A stretch of DNA of 64,000 bases from Deltaproteobacteria bacterium. GTDB taxonomy: Bacteria; Bdellovibrionota; FAC87; UBA2466. The stretch covers positions 1 through 64,000 of the forward strand of contig JACPWY010000025.1 of assembly GCA_016196825.1 (NCBI GenBank), in the 5' to 3' direction. A program made the translations under genes and the position numbers. Under the pieces are notes generated by a model. The model was not told the origin of the DNA and made no database searches. It worked only from the letters and a program-made list of their open reading frames with translations. Shown piece by piece: positions 34,074-45,287 of this stretch; position 1 is the first letter of the stretch, and each line of letters begins with the position of its first letter.

Positions 34074-34916
34074 ATGAACCGTCTTTTATTGGCCTTCCTG
34101 TTCATCCCTGTTCTGTCGATCGCTAAGCCATCGCACGCAACGACGGCGCCCAAAGCTGCGACGGGAACCCACACTGAGGCAGGGAAGGACGAGGTCACGA
34201 AGATGGTAGACGAGGAATACAACAAAGAGACCACCAACGTGAAGGCGGAATGGGAGCGCGTCAACAAGAAGATCGCCGAGCTCAGCAACCACCGTGACAA
34301 GGCAGTAGCCGATAGCAAGGCTCGCGGCCAGTGGGAGGCCCAAGGCGCCGAGCTCCTTCAGAAGTTTCAAACCGTGATCACGGCCCGCTACCACACCTCG
34401 ACCGGTGAATTCGACGGCGGCATTGAGCTCACCACACGAGATCAAGACAACGTGAACAAAGTTTTCAACCGCTATCTTCAGGCGCTGCCCCTAAAGGGCC
34501 ATGTGAGCGCCGGGGAAGCGGTCCGGTTTCTCGAATGGGGTAACAAACGTCTCGTCGGGCTCTCTCGCACCCACATGGATCCGAATGAGGGCAACAACTC
34601 TGAACTCGAAATCCTCGCTGCCCAAATGAGGGGAGCCGAGGCCGAACAGACCCGCCTCACTGGCATGGCGAAAATCGTCGGCGTCGATTTCCCTGGTGCT
34701 GGCACAGCGACAGCAAAACCCAAGACCGCCCCCACCGTGAAGTTTTTAAGTGAAAGGTCCGCGCCACCACCCGGTGCTGGACTCCTCCCACCGGTTCAAT
34801 CGGCGGAAGCCCCCTCGGATAACGAAGAGGCGAACGATTCAAAGGCCCTCATCCGGGCCCCATCGTCAAACACCAAGAAAAAGGCCGGCGCCAAAAACCT
34901 CCTCCCGGACTTTTAG
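34074..34916 (+). CDS. Exported coiled-coil protein of unknown function
   Basis: The 280-aa protein has a signal peptide (about 22 residues, ending SHA) and an N-terminal helical region with heptads (MVDEEYNKETTNVKAEWERV, then NKKIAELSNHRDKAVADSKA). The middle contains VRFLEWGNKRLVGLSRTH. The last 80 residues are a Pro/Ala/Lys-rich disordered tail ending in KKKAGAKNLLPDF. No family is recognised. It is convergent with the ABC importer operon. Confidence 0.65.
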   Translation: MNRLLLAFLFIPVLSIAKPSHATTAPKAATGTHTEAGKDEVTKMVDEEYNKETTNVKAEWERVNKKIAELSNHRDKAVADSKARGQWEAQGAELLQKFQTVITARYHTSTGEFDGGIELTTRDQDNVNKVFNRYLQALPLKGHVSAGEAVRFLEWGNKRLVGLSRTHMDPNEGNNSELEILAAQMRGAEAEQTRLTGMAKIVGVDFPGAGTATAKPKTAPTVKFLSERSAPPPGAGLLPPVQSAEAPSDNEEANDSKALIRAPSSNTKKKAGAKNLLPDF

Positions 34917-34983
34917 AGCCTATCCCTAAGCTCCTTCTGCTCGGCGCGGTCAAAATGACTTGGCTCATCGTCCTCCGCGCTCG

Positions 34984-35718
34984 CTACACGAGCCGCATGA
35001 AGTGCTTCACAAAATCGGAGGCCGGGCGTTCTGCAATGTTTTTCACTGTATCGTATTGCTCGACCTTTCCGTGATTCATCAAAGCGATCCGATCACTCAA
35101 GCGCGTGGCTTCTTGGTGATCATGGGTCACGTAGATCGTCGTCACCGGCACCGTCTCTTTGATTCTGAGAAGCTCAGAAACCATTTCATACCGCAGGTTG
35201 GCATCGAGGTTGGATAACGGCTCATCCATGAGCAAAATCCGCGGCCGTGAGGCCAACGCTCGCGCCAACGCAACCCGCTGCTGCTGTCCTCCTGAAAGCT
35301 GATTGGGCTTACGATCGAAGAGATCCTTCATCCGCACCGTCTCAAGCCACGCCATGGCCTTCTCATGTCGTTCCTTCTTGCTAACTCCCTGGCACCGGAG
35401 CCCAAATGCCACATTTTCAAGCACTGTCATGTGCGGCCAGATCGCATAACTCTGGAAGACCATTCCCAGCGATCGCTTCTCCGGAGGAATGTTCTGATGC
35501 GTGTTCTGGTCAAAGACAACGCGGTCTCCAAACAGGATTGTTCCGTCATTTGGCGTTTCCAAACCCGCGATCATGCGAAGAGCTGTCGTCTTTCCGCACC
35601 CAGAAGGCCCGAGAAGACTCACAAAGCTCTTCCCCTCAATCGCAAGATCCAGTTTCTCGATCACTCTCACCACGCCGTAGGATTTCTTGATCCCCTTGAG
35701 AAACACGCCTTCAACCAT
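34984..35718 (-). CDS. ABC importer ATPase, Fe(III)/spermidine type
   Basis: The 244-aa protein has Walker A GPSGCGKT (37-44), the signature LSGGQQQR, Walker B ILLMDEPLSNLD and the H-loop TIYVTHDH. It lacks the C-terminal TOBE extension usual in FbpC/PotA/MalK types, so it is a short ATPase. ATG 35718 overlaps the permease stop (TAATG), so the true start is here and not at 35763. It energises the permease encoded just upstream. Confidence 0.92.
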   Translation of the reverse strand: MVEGVFLKGIKKSYGVVRVIEKLDLAIEGKSFVSLLGPSGCGKTTALRMIAGLETPNDGTILFGDRVVFDQNTHQNIPPEKRSLGMVFQSYAIWPHMTVLENVAFGLRCQGVSKKERHEKAMAWLETVRMKDLFDRKPNQLSGGQQQRVALARALASRPRILLMDEPLSNLDANLRYEMVSELLRIKETVPVTTIYVTHDHQEATRLSDRIALMNHGKVEQYDTVKNIAERPASDFVKHFMRLV

Positions 35719-37340
35719 TACGCCCACCCTCGCCCTTGCGCTCGTTGGACCAGAGGCAAACACACGGCCAAGAGCGCAATCAATATTGTTGATAAAGCAC
35801 AGGCCGAAAGCGGATTCGCATAATCTTGCAACTGAAAGAGTAGCGTCCCCACGGTCTCAGTCCCGGGCCCGACGAGAAGGGCCGACATAGTCAGTTCCGT
35901 AAAGACCGGAACTGCGGTCAACACAAACACGCTGATCACACTCGACCTCACTAATGGAACCACGATCTGCGCCAACACCCGCGGCCACGTCGCTCCGCAA
36001 AGCCGAGCCGCATCATCCAAACTGTGATCCACATTCGCAATGGCGGGCAGAAGCGACTGCGCCGATAGCGCCATGTATTTCGCTGCATAAGCAAAAACTA
36101 GAAGGACGACGGAGCCATACAACGCAATCGACTCGATTCCCCACCCAGTTCCGTAACTCACGATCACAGCAAGCGCAATCAGCGTCCCCGGCAGAGAATA
36201 CCCGAGTGTCGCAATCAGAAAGAGTGTTTGCCTCCCAGGAAGCTGTGTGCGATCCCGGAAATAGCCGATGGCAAACCCAACCGCGCTACACACTGCCGCC
36301 GTAACCAAACACAAAACGAATGAATTCAAAAAGGCTCGCGTCAGTTCCGGCATCGCCCAAAGGTATAAATAGTTCCTGAGCGTGAACCTCGAAAAGTCTC
36401 CGGCCACGACTAGAAAAGAACTCGCCACCAGCGCCGAAAGCGGCAGCACCACCAAAACACAGGTGGCGAGCAGAACTGTCACCGTCAACGGCCCCCGCCA
36501 GACTCCAAGTGTTATCACTGAGGCCCGCGACACCTTTCCCACCACCAGACGATACCGATTATTGCGCTGAATGCGCTCACCCACAAAAAGGAGTCCTGCT
36601 GTCAAAACCAAAAGCCAGAGCGCCAACACAAACCCATGGACTACTCCATCGACACCCCCCAACCGTACCATCTCGTAAATCTTCGTCGTCAGCACCCCAA
36701 TCCGCGCCGGCGTCCCAATCACCGCAGGGAGCCCAAACGCCGACAGAATCGCCAAAAAAAATAGAATCCCACTCGTGGCAATGACCGGAATCATGAGCGG
36801 TAACGTAATTCGCCACAACACGGTCATCGGACCAGCCCCCGCGATGCGAGCCGCTTCCTCCAAAGAAGGATCGAAATCATCAAAGGCATTACACAGCCCC
36901 GAAAGGATGAGGGGTAGGTAGGCAGCCGAAAACACCCCGACCAGGCCCCACCAGTTGTAAAGGTCCACTCGCCACGTGGGAAAAAGCCGACTCAGAATCC
37001 CAACCCGCGGGGCCGCCAACGTGATCCACGACACAGCCAGAAGAAAACAAGGAACATAGTAAGGAAACACCAATACATTTCGAAACAGCGAGCGCCCCAA
37101 AATGTTCGTCCGCACGACACTCCAACTCAAGATGACGGCGACTGGCATACTCACCAAAAGCGCCGCACTGGCAATCGTAAGCGTATTCACTAATGCCGCG
37201 ATGACGTCTTTGTCGACCAGCAGCGCCAGCATTTGAGGCTGAGCCGCAACATGGTACGCAGCGGTCACTAGCGGAACTAGGACGAGCCCTGACACTAAAA
37301 CAACAACCAGGCTGTAAAAGCTCTTAAGCAGCAAGGGCAA
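35718..37340 (-). CDS. ABC importer permease with two fused membrane domains (FbpB-like)
   Basis: The 540-aa protein has about twelve membrane segments in two halves, each with an EAA loop that docks the ATPase: EEAARIAGAGPMTVLWRITL in the first and DDAARLCGATWPRVLAQIVV in the second. Fused permeases of this shape serve Fe(III) and similar importers. The TTG start at 37340 follows the binding-protein stop by three bases. The downstream ATPase overlaps it, so all three genes form one operon. Confidence 0.9.
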   Translation of the reverse strand: MPLLLKSFYSLVVVLVSGLVLVPLVTAAYHVAAQPQMLALLVDKDVIAALVNTLTIASAALLVSMPVAVILSWSVVRTNILGRSLFRNVLVFPYYVPCFLLAVSWITLAAPRVGILSRLFPTWRVDLYNWWGLVGVFSAAYLPLILSGLCNAFDDFDPSLEEAARIAGAGPMTVLWRITLPLMIPVIATSGILFFLAILSAFGLPAVIGTPARIGVLTTKIYEMVRLGGVDGVVHGFVLALWLLVLTAGLLFVGERIQRNNRYRLVVGKVSRASVITLGVWRGPLTVTVLLATCVLVVLPLSALVASSFLVVAGDFSRFTLRNYLYLWAMPELTRAFLNSFVLCLVTAAVCSAVGFAIGYFRDRTQLPGRQTLFLIATLGYSLPGTLIALAVIVSYGTGWGIESIALYGSVVLLVFAYAAKYMALSAQSLLPAIANVDHSLDDAARLCGATWPRVLAQIVVPLVRSSVISVFVLTAVPVFTELTMSALLVGPGTETVGTLLFQLQDYANPLSACALSTILIALLAVCLPLVQRAQGRGWA

Positions 37341-37343
37341 CTC

Positions 37344-38333
37344 TTACTTCATCACTGTGTCTACGAACGTTCGCTTGATCGCATCCCGCTGCGTAAACAG
37401 TTCCCCTAAGAGCTTCGTGCTCCAGGGAAGCGCGTGAGCGAACAGCCAATCATAGGGCTTGCCGCCTTGCGGTGTGAGGTCAGCAAAAATGGGAGAGTAC
37501 ATGCGACCATGAACAAATCCCTGCTGCACCGCTCTAGAGAAAAAGTATTCGTAAACGGCCTGGGCCACCTCTGGCTCTTTCGTCTTTTCCATAACGGCGA
37601 TGGGAGACGGCACCCAGACCGCTCCGCCATCGCTCGGATAGACAAACTCCACCGGGCTCCCCCGCTTCTTCGCCTCGATCATATTCTCCATCAGAATAAT
37701 TCCCACAGGCCGCTCCTTCGTCTCAATCCGATTCAGCACCGCACTGTTCCCACCGGCTGACAAAAGCCCATTGGTTCTAAGCGCCTTGAAGTAATCCCAT
37801 CCCTTAGCCTGGGAAAGCTGCGCGACCATGCTGAAGGCGGTTCCCGATTCTACCGGACTCCCCATGGACACCCGATTGTTAAATCGGTCGCTTTTCAAAT
37901 CGGCCCAGCTCACTGGCGCCTTCTCCGTCTTGAAGACTTCGGTGTTGAATCCGATCACCGCCACGGGCAACCGAATCACCTCAAAAAAACCTAAATTATT
38001 TTGAAATTCTTTGAGTCCGTGCAACGCTCCCACCCACTTCTTCAGATGCCCCCGTTCCGCGAGCTCTTGGTACCAAAATGGATCACTCGTCAGAACGAGA
38101 TCCGCCTTCGATCGCCCCGTCGCCAGTTCCGCATTCACCCGCGCGGCCACAGTTTCACTTCCCGCCTGGTACCACTCGAACTTCACGCCCGGGAATTTTT
38201 TCTCCAAGATTGGGGTAAGTTCTGCAACGACCTCCTTGTAAACCGACGTGTATATCCAGATTGTTTTTCCCAATTCTTTCTTGGTGCACCCCAGAAGGAC
38301 CACCACAACCATCAACGCTATGACTCTCACCAA
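37344..38333 (-). CDS. ABC importer substrate-binding lipoprotein, Fe(III)-type
   Basis: The 329-aa protein is a periplasmic binding protein (class II fold) with a lipobox LLGC near residue 16, so it is anchored in a membrane. IWIYTSVYKEVVAELTPIL, FEWYQAGSETVAARV and ADLVLTSDPFWYQ match the FbpA-type family for iron or similar ligands. The TTG at 38333 has GGGG six bases upstream. Its ligand is not proved: tyrosines that would bind Fe(III) are not fixed by eye. It leads the importer operon. Confidence 0.88.
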   Translation of the reverse strand: MVRVIALMVVVVLLGCTKKELGKTIWIYTSVYKEVVAELTPILEKKFPGVKFEWYQAGSETVAARVNAELATGRSKADLVLTSDPFWYQELAERGHLKKWVGALHGLKEFQNNLGFFEVIRLPVAVIGFNTEVFKTEKAPVSWADLKSDRFNNRVSMGSPVESGTAFSMVAQLSQAKGWDYFKALRTNGLLSAGGNSAVLNRIETKERPVGIILMENMIEAKKRGSPVEFVYPSDGGAVWVPSPIAVMEKTKEPEVAQAVYEYFFSRAVQQGFVHGRMYSPIFADLTPQGGKPYDWLFAHALPWSTKLLGELFTQRDAIKRTFVDTVMK

Positions 38334-38350
38334 CGGTTACCCCTTTAATA

Positions 38351-38391
38351 CAAAAAGGGGTGGGCCATCTACCAAGATGAACCCACCCCTT
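38351..38391 (-). terminator. Rho-independent terminator of groEL
   Basis: On the minus strand AAGGGGTGGG pairs with CCCACCCCTT around a 17-base loop, and TTTTTGTATT follows. It stands about 30 bases after the groEL stop and before the binding-lipoprotein gene on the same strand. Confidence 0.75.
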
Positions 38392-38421
38392 CTCTATTTG
38401 AAACTAGGATCGAGCGCCGAC

Positions 38422-40101
<1,680 letters not shown>

Positions 40102-40114
40102 TTATTGAAAAAAT

Positions 40115-40408
40115 TTACTTCTCAACGATGCCGAGAATGTCTTCTTCTCGCATCATCAGATACTCAACACCGTCGACCTTAATCTCGCTCCCGGAATACT
40201 TTCCGAAGAGAACGCGATCGCCCTTTTTCACTTCGAGCGGCTGTTTTTTGCCATCATCGAGTAGCTTTCCGTTGCCAACGGCAATCACTTCACCTTGGCT
40301 CGGCTTCTCTTTCGCGTTGTCGGGTATGATGATTCCACCCTTGGTTTTTTCTTCTTCTTCCAGTCGCTTTACGATCAGGCGATCGTTTAATGGGCGAATG
40401 TTCATGCC
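40115..40408 (-). CDS. groES: Co-chaperonin GroES
   Basis: The 97-aa protein reads [20 protein letters not shown] and ends [16 protein letters not shown], the full GroES fold with the mobile loop around residues 17-32. It caps GroEL. ATG 40408 follows AGGAGG by six bases; upstream in-frame ATG 40426 is inside the leader. No CIRCE element is seen upstream, so HrcA control is not supported here; a short GAGGC-TTAG-GCCTC hairpin is in the leader. Confidence 0.98.
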   Translation of the reverse strand, partial: GMNIRPLNDRLIVKRLEEEEKTKGGIIIPDNAKEKPSQGEVIAVGNGKLLDDGKKQPLEVKKGDRVLFGKYSGSEIKVDGVEYLMMREEDILGIVEK

Positions 40409-40533
40409 TTTTCCTCCTAATATCAACTAGTTACAAATTAGAGGCCTAAGCCTCCCGTTAAGATTTGGGACGGCAGTATTTTGTATATTCAGCCAGAAAA
40501 GTCAATATGAGCTGCGATTCCTTTGCTTGGAAA

Positions 40534-40803
40534 CTAGCTGTCCTTCTTGGGGGTCGGCGAATCTGGGGCCGGGGCGGGGCCCTCCGACTTGGCCTCGACC
40601 GGAGTTGACGAGGGGGAGGCCCCACTCTTTTTGTAGTCCGTTGCGTACCAGCCGCTGCCCTTGAGTTGAAAGCTGGTCCGAGAGATCACCTTCTTAAGTT
40701 CCCCGGCGCAACTCTCGCAAGTCGTGAGCGGTGAGTCTGACAGCTTCTGGATGATTTCGGTCTGTTTGCCACACCCCTGACAAACATACTCATAAATTGG
40801 CAC
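40534..40803 (-). CDS. FmdB-family zinc ribbon protein
   Basis: From GTG 40803 (site AGAGGT upstream) the 89-aa protein reads VPIYEYVCQGCGKQTE and then CESCAG, the CxxC...CxxC zinc ribbon of the FmdB/CxxC_CXXC_SSSS family. The last 30 residues are a Pro/Ser/Lys-rich disordered tail. The role of the family is unclear, perhaps regulatory or in protein assembly. It is divergent from dnaK. Confidence 0.85.
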   Translation of the reverse strand: MPIYEYVCQGCGKQTEIIQKLSDSPLTTCESCAGELKKVISRTSFQLKGSGWYATDYKKSGASPSSTPVEAKSEGPAPAPDSPTPKKDS

Positions 40804-40858
40804 ACTTACCTCTTCCGCCCTGATTTCCCCTTGTCGGCCGCCGTCGTCAAGCCTCAAG

Positions 40859-40888
40859 TTGACTAAAAACGGTTCGTCACCATATTTA
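40859..40888 (+). promoter_or_regulatory. Putative dnaK promoter
   Basis: TTGACT (40859-40864) and TATTTA (40883-40888) are 18 bases apart upstream of the dnaK start and fit a housekeeping-type promoter. No CIRCE is seen. Confidence 0.5.
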
Positions 40889-40912
40889 GCCTAAGGAATT
40901 TTTGGAGGATAA

Positions 40913-42823
40913 ATGAGCAAGATCATCGGAATAGACCTCGGCACCACGAACTCTTGCGTGGCCGTGATGGAAGGCGGAGACGTTAAGGTTATTCAAAACG
41001 AAGAGGGGGCGCGCACAACCCCATCGGTTGTAGCATTCACCAAGGAAGGCGAAAAACTCGTCGGCCAGGTGGCCAAACGGCAGGCCATCACTAACCCGGA
41101 AAACACCGTTTACTCCGTGAAGCGTTTCATGGGGCGCCGATTCGACGAGTCCTCCAGAGAAACTCAGTATGTTCCTTACAAAGTGGCGACAGGGCCGAAC
41201 GGTGAAAGTGCTATCGACATTCGCGGCAAGAATGTGTCGCCTCCCGAAATCTCTGCACTCATCCTCCAGAAGCTCAAGAAATGCGCCGAGGATTATCTTG
41301 GCACGAAGGTCACTGAAGCTGTGATTACGGTCCCCGCCTATTTCAACGATGCTCAACGCCAGGCCACCAAAGACGCCGGGCGTATAGCGGGCCTCGATGT
41401 GAAACGTATTATCAACGAGCCCACCGCGGCCGCTCTGGCTTACGGTCTTGATAAGAAAAAAGAACAGAAGATCGCTGTCTATGATTTTGGTGGTGGAACA
41501 TTTGACATCTCGATTCTCGACGTTGGCGACAACGTGGTCGAGGTGAAGTCAACGAACGGTGACACTCATCTAGGCGGTGACGACTTCGATCTCCGAATCA
41601 TTAACTGGCTCATCGGCGAGTTCAGAAAAGATCAGGGAATCGATCTCAGCAAAGACAAGATGGCTCTGCAGCGCCTCAAAGAGGCCGGTGAAAAGGCCAA
41701 AATCGAGCTTTCATCCTCGCTTGAGACGGAGATCAACCTGCCCTTCATCACAGCCGATGCGAACGGCCCGAAACACCTTCAGGTGAAGCTGACGCGTGCA
41801 AAATTTGAACAGCTCATCGAAGATCTAGTCGAGAAGTCGATTGAGCCGTGTCGGTTGGCCCTCAAGGATGCGGGCATGTCGGCGAACGAGATCGACGAGG
41901 TCGTACTCGTTGGTGGCTCGACTCGCGTGCCCAAGATCGCAGAGGTCGTGAAGAAGTTTTTTGGCAAAGAGCCGAACCGGAGCGTGAACCCAGATGAGGT
42001 CGTGGCCGTCGGCGCCGCCATCCAAGGCGGCGTTCTGACTGGCCAGGTGAAGGACCTACTCCTTCTCGACGTCACCCCACTCTCGCTCGGTATCGAGACG
42101 TTGGGCCATGTGGCGACCAAGCTTATCGAGCGAAACACAACGATTCCGACTAAGAAGAGCCAGATTTTTTCAACGGCTGAAGATAATCAGACCACTGTAG
42201 AGATCCACGTGGTGCAGGGTGAGCGCGAGATGGCCTATGACAACCGTACACTCGCTCGGTTCCAACTGACGGGACTCCCGCCCTCACCGCGAGGCGTGCC
42301 TCAGGTTGAAGTGACATTCGACATCGACGCCAACGGCATCGTTCACGTTGGAGCCAAGGATCTTGCGACCGGCAAAGAGCAGTCGATCAAGATCACGGCA
42401 AGCAGCGGGCTCAACGAATCCGATATCAAGCGGATGGTGAATGACGCCCAAAGCAACGCCGAAGAGGATAAGAAAAAGCGTGAGAAGGTCACGGCCAAGA
42501 ACAATCTCGACAACCTCATCTACAGCACTGAGAAGCTACTCAAAGAAAACGGCGACAAGGTATCGGCAGAGGTGAAGACGGATATCGAAGGCGCCGTGAA
42601 GGAAGGCAAAGAGGCTTTGACTGCGGAAGACACTGATCGGATGAAGGCCCAGTTCGAGAAGCTCAACACACTCTCCCATAAAATCGCCGAGGAGATGTAT
42701 AAGGCGGCCGCCAAGCCGGGGAACGGGAGTGGAGCACCCGGTGGTGAAGAGGGCGAGAAGAAGGCTGAGAAGGAAGAAGAGCCGATTGAGGCTGAGTTCC
42801 GTGAGGAAAAAGGTCCGCATTAA
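40913..42823 (+). CDS. dnaK: Chaperone DnaK (Hsp70)
   Basis: The 636-aa protein is a full Hsp70. The ATPase domain ([18 protein letters not shown] at the start, [14 protein letters not shown] and [13 protein letters not shown]) is followed by the substrate-binding domain and an acidic C-terminal tail ending [16 protein letters not shown] seven bases before ATG 40913 gives the start. It folds client proteins with DnaJ and GrpE, which are not in this window. It is divergent from the FmdB-type gene. Confidence 0.99.
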   Translation: MSKIIGIDLGTTNSCVAVMEGGDVKVIQNEEGARTTPSVVAFTKEGEKLVGQVAKRQAITNPENTVYSVKRFMGRRFDESSRETQYVPYKVATGPNGESAIDIRGKNVSPPEISALILQKLKKCAEDYLGTKVTEAVITVPAYFNDAQRQATKDAGRIAGLDVKRIINEPTAAALAYGLDKKKEQKIAVYDFGGGTFDISILDVGDNVVEVKSTNGDTHLGGDDFDLRIINWLIGEFRKDQGIDLSKDKMALQRLKEAGEKAKIELSSSLETEINLPFITADANGPKHLQVKLTRAKFEQLIEDLVEKSIEPCRLALKDAGMSANEIDEVVLVGGSTRVPKIAEVVKKFFGKEPNRSVNPDEVVAVGAAIQGGVLTGQVKDLLLLDVTPLSLGIETLGHVATKLIERNTTIPTKKSQIFSTAEDNQTTVEIHVVQGEREMAYDNRTLARFQLTGLPPSPRGVPQVEVTFDIDANGIVHVGAKDLATGKEQSIKITASSGLNESDIKRMVNDAQSNAEEDKKKREKVTAKNNLDNLIYSTEKLLKENGDKVSAEVKTDIEGAVKEGKEALTAEDTDRMKAQFEKLNTLSHKIAEEMYKAAAKPGNGSGAPGGEEGEKKAEKEEEPIEAEFREEKGPH

Positions 42824-42959
42824 TTTGGTGGGGGAGGGTTGTCTCTCCTCCCGCACCGCGCGACGAAGTGACAAAAAGACCAAAAAAATTTATCCCTCCT
42901 CGATTTGAAAGAACAAAAACTCCCGCGCTATAATCGCTCCTTTCCAAGGAGCCAGCCCC

Positions 42960-44261
42960 ATGTCCACGACCATCACCGATATTAAAGCCCGCGAAATCAT
43001 AGACTCCCGCGGCAACCCCACTGTAGAAGCCGAGCTGACCCTCTCCGACGGCTCCACCGGCCGTGCGATAGTTCCCTCCGGCGCCTCCACCGGCATCCAC
43101 GAAGCACTCGAACTTCGAGACGGCGACCAGTTGCGCTTCCTCGGTAAAGGAGTCCTCAAAGCCGTAGCCCACATCGACACAAAGATCCGCCCCGCTCTTC
43201 TCAACAAACGTTTCACCTCCATCCACGATCTGGATCGGATCATGCTCACTCTCGACGGCACCCCCCAAAAGAAAAACCTAGGCGCCAATGCGATTCTCGC
43301 GGTTTCAATGGCCTTTGCCCACGCACTGGCCCACTCCCAAAAACGCCCGCTCTTCCTCCTTCTCAACGAAATGATGGGCGTCTCGTCACAGAAGATGAAA
43401 CTCCCAGTGCCGCTCATGAACATCATCAACGGCGGCCTCCACGCTAACAACAGCCTCGAGTTCCAAGAATTCATGATCGTACCCCATGGCTTTGGCAAAT
43501 TCTCCGAAGCCCTGCGCGCCGGATGCGAAGTCTTTCAGCATCTCAAGAAACTGCTCGAGGAATCGCACAACTCCACGGCTGTCGGAGATGAAGGGGGTTT
43601 TGCGCCCAACCTCGAATCCAATGAGTGTGCGATCACCACCATCCTCGAGGCTATCAAGACGGCCGGCTACCGCGCCGGCTCTCAAGTGGCGATCGCACTC
43701 GATGTGGCGTCGAGTTCCTTTCTCGAAGGGAGCGCATACAAACTACGCTTCGGCGACAAAACTCAAGTGTCGAGCAATGAGCTGATCGAGCTTTATTCCA
43801 AATTTATCAAAAGCTATCCAATCGTGAGCATCGAAGACGGCCTTGGCGAAGAGGACTGGAGCGGTTGGACCACGCTCACCCAAAAGCTCGGCGGGACCAC
43901 TCAGCTCATCGGTGACGATCTCTTCGTCACGCAAAGTAAGCACCTGACTCACGGCATTGAGACCAAGGCCGCGAACGCAATTCTGATTAAGGTGAACCAG
44001 GTCGGTTCCCTTTCGGAAACTTTCGACACGATGGCCCTCGCTGAGAGGAATCACTACCGTCAGGTGGTGTCCCACCGCTCAGGCGAAACGGAAGATGTGA
44101 CCATTGCCCATCTGGCCGTTGGAAGTGGAGCCGGGCAGATCAAAACAGGCTCACTTTCGAGAAGTGAACGCACAGCCAAGTACAATGAACTCCTCCGAAT
44201 TGAGTCGTTTGGTACAGCCAATGGTCTGAAACTCGGATTTGAAAGCCCGTTCCAACTTTAG
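42960..44261 (+). CDS. eno: Enolase
   Basis: The 433-aa protein has the enolase landmarks: AREIIDSRGNPTVE at the N-terminus, the catalytic-loop GASTG, the MNIINGGLHANN segment with metal-site residues, IEDGLGEEDWSG and LIKVNQVGSLSET with the catalytic Lys, then SHRSGETED. It converts 2-phosphoglycerate to PEP. A site AAGGAG lies before ATG 42960. It follows dnaK by about 137 bases; a GC hairpin without a T-run lies between (42832-42852). Confidence 0.98.
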   Translation: MSTTITDIKAREIIDSRGNPTVEAELTLSDGSTGRAIVPSGASTGIHEALELRDGDQLRFLGKGVLKAVAHIDTKIRPALLNKRFTSIHDLDRIMLTLDGTPQKKNLGANAILAVSMAFAHALAHSQKRPLFLLLNEMMGVSSQKMKLPVPLMNIINGGLHANNSLEFQEFMIVPHGFGKFSEALRAGCEVFQHLKKLLEESHNSTAVGDEGGFAPNLESNECAITTILEAIKTAGYRAGSQVAIALDVASSSFLEGSAYKLRFGDKTQVSSNELIELYSKFIKSYPIVSIEDGLGEEDWSGWTTLTQKLGGTTQLIGDDLFVTQSKHLTHGIETKAANAILIKVNQVGSLSETFDTMALAERNHYRQVVSHRSGETEDVTIAHLAVGSGAGQIKTGSLSRSERTAKYNELLRIESFGTANGLKLGFESPFQL

Positions 44262-44293
44262 AGAGAATCTTTGAGTGAGCCGTGACACGGTTC

Positions 44294-44602
44294 CTAAAGT
44301 CTGACTCGGCCGATCAGAATCGAGCCCACCATCCGGAATTCGGAAATGAGAGACCACAGAGGGTACTTCCACGTCGCAGGACGGTTCTTTTCAAAAACAA
44401 AATGGCCGGTCCAGGCAAAGCCGTAACTCACCGCAAGCGCCGGCACAAGGGAGAACCCGGTCAGGAATCCCCAAAGTCGCCAGGCCACACAAACACCGGC
44501 AAACATGCCTACAACGTGGAGAATCTTATTGATGCGATTCTTGTGCTCTCCAAGATAGAATGGCCAAAATTCAGAGTAGCTCAGAATCTTCTGGGTCTGC
44601 AT
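44294..44602 (-). CDS. DUF962/Mpo1-like membrane protein
   Basis: The 102-aa protein has YSEFWPFYLGEHKNRINKILHVVG, split as YSEFWPFYLGEH and NRINKILHVVG, with the conserved His residues of the Mpo1/DUF962 family, and three hydrophobic helices. Yeast Mpo1 is an Fe(II) dioxygenase of fatty-acid alpha-oxidation; a similar role here is inference. ATG 44602 follows GGAGG. It overlaps the 3' end of rsmG by 32 bases on the same strand, so translation is coupled. Confidence 0.8.
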   Translation of the reverse strand: MQTQKILSYSEFWPFYLGEHKNRINKILHVVGMFAGVCVAWRLWGFLTGFSLVPALAVSYGFAWTGHFVFEKNRPATWKYPLWSLISEFRMVGSILIGRVRL

Positions 44603-45287
44603 GGTCACCCTCCAGGGTCTTCACCACCTCGTAGACCAGAAGGCGCCGGTCCAGCGAAGAGTGAGGTAAAGTATAGGCCTCATCGAGAAGCCTTTTCACG
44701 TTTTCACCGAAGCGCTGTTCGAACGCTTCAAGCTCCTCGTCAACATTCGGCCCCTTCATGAAGATGAATACGCTGCCCGCTTTCACGGCGGCTGAACACC
44801 GCAAGAAGGTCTTGTCCATCGTCTCAAGAGCGCGGGTAATAACTCCGGCCATGGGCTTGCGAAAACTCCGGCTCACCACCCGGTGCTCGAACACCTGAAC
44901 TCGCGTGAGCGCGATTTCCTTGATGGCGTCTTTCAAGAACTGCACGCGGCGAGGGCGCGGCTCAGCGAGTACCAGCTCAATATGCGGGTACCGTATCTTA
45001 ATCGGGATTCCCGGAAATCCGGCTCCCGTTCCCACATCCAGAAGCGGACTTGGCAGGCGATAAAACTTTCCGACAATCATGCTATCGACGTAATGTTTGA
45101 GTACCATGCTTTCGAATCCGACGATACGAGTGAGGTCGCGATCTTGATTTCTCGATCTCAGAAGATTATGGTACCGCCACAATTGGTCGAGCTGCTGGTC
45201 GTTTATCGTAATCCCAGCATCCTGCATCTTCCGCTTTAGCTGACTGATCGAGGGCTTCGCGCTTGGAAAGGGTTTCCGAAACATCAC
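44571..45287 (-). CDS. rsmG: 16S rRNA (guanine-527-N7)-methyltransferase RsmG
   Basis: The 238-aa protein has DVGTGAGFPGIPIKI, the SAM motif typical of RsmG, together with NLLRSRNQDRDLTRI-type N-terminal region and the LAEPRPRRVQFLKDA strand with the acidic residue for the ribose. It methylates 16S rRNA. The start is uncertain: ATG 45287/45284 overlaps by 25 bases the start of the pseudouridine synthase on the other strand, and the internal Met at residue 21 would avoid this. The usual parA/parB or mnmG neighbours are absent. Confidence 0.93.
   Translation of the reverse strand: MMFRKPFPSAKPSISQLKRKMQDAGITINDQQLDQLWRYHNLLRSRNQDRDLTRIVGFESMVLKHYVDSMIVGKFYRLPSPLLDVGTGAGFPGIPIKIRYPHIELVLAEPRPRRVQFLKDAIKEIALTRVQVFEHRVVSRSFRKPMAGVITRALETMDKTFLRCSAAVKAGSVFIFMKGPNVDEELEAFEQRFGENVKRLLDEAYTLPHSSLDRRLLVYEVVKTLEGDHADPEDSELL

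Noticed and set aside
40409-40533. CIRCE/HrcA site upstream of groES
   Set aside because: No TTAGCACTC-N9-GAGTGCTAA match is present. Only a short GAGGC-TTAG-GCCTC hairpin is in the leader.
40886-41356. Antisense open frame over the start of dnaK
   Set aside because: It is a shadow of dnaK codon usage with no family resemblance and no binding site.
42832-42852. GC hairpin between dnaK and eno as a terminator
   Set aside because: GGGAGG pairs with CCTCCC but no T-run follows, so intrinsic termination is not supported.
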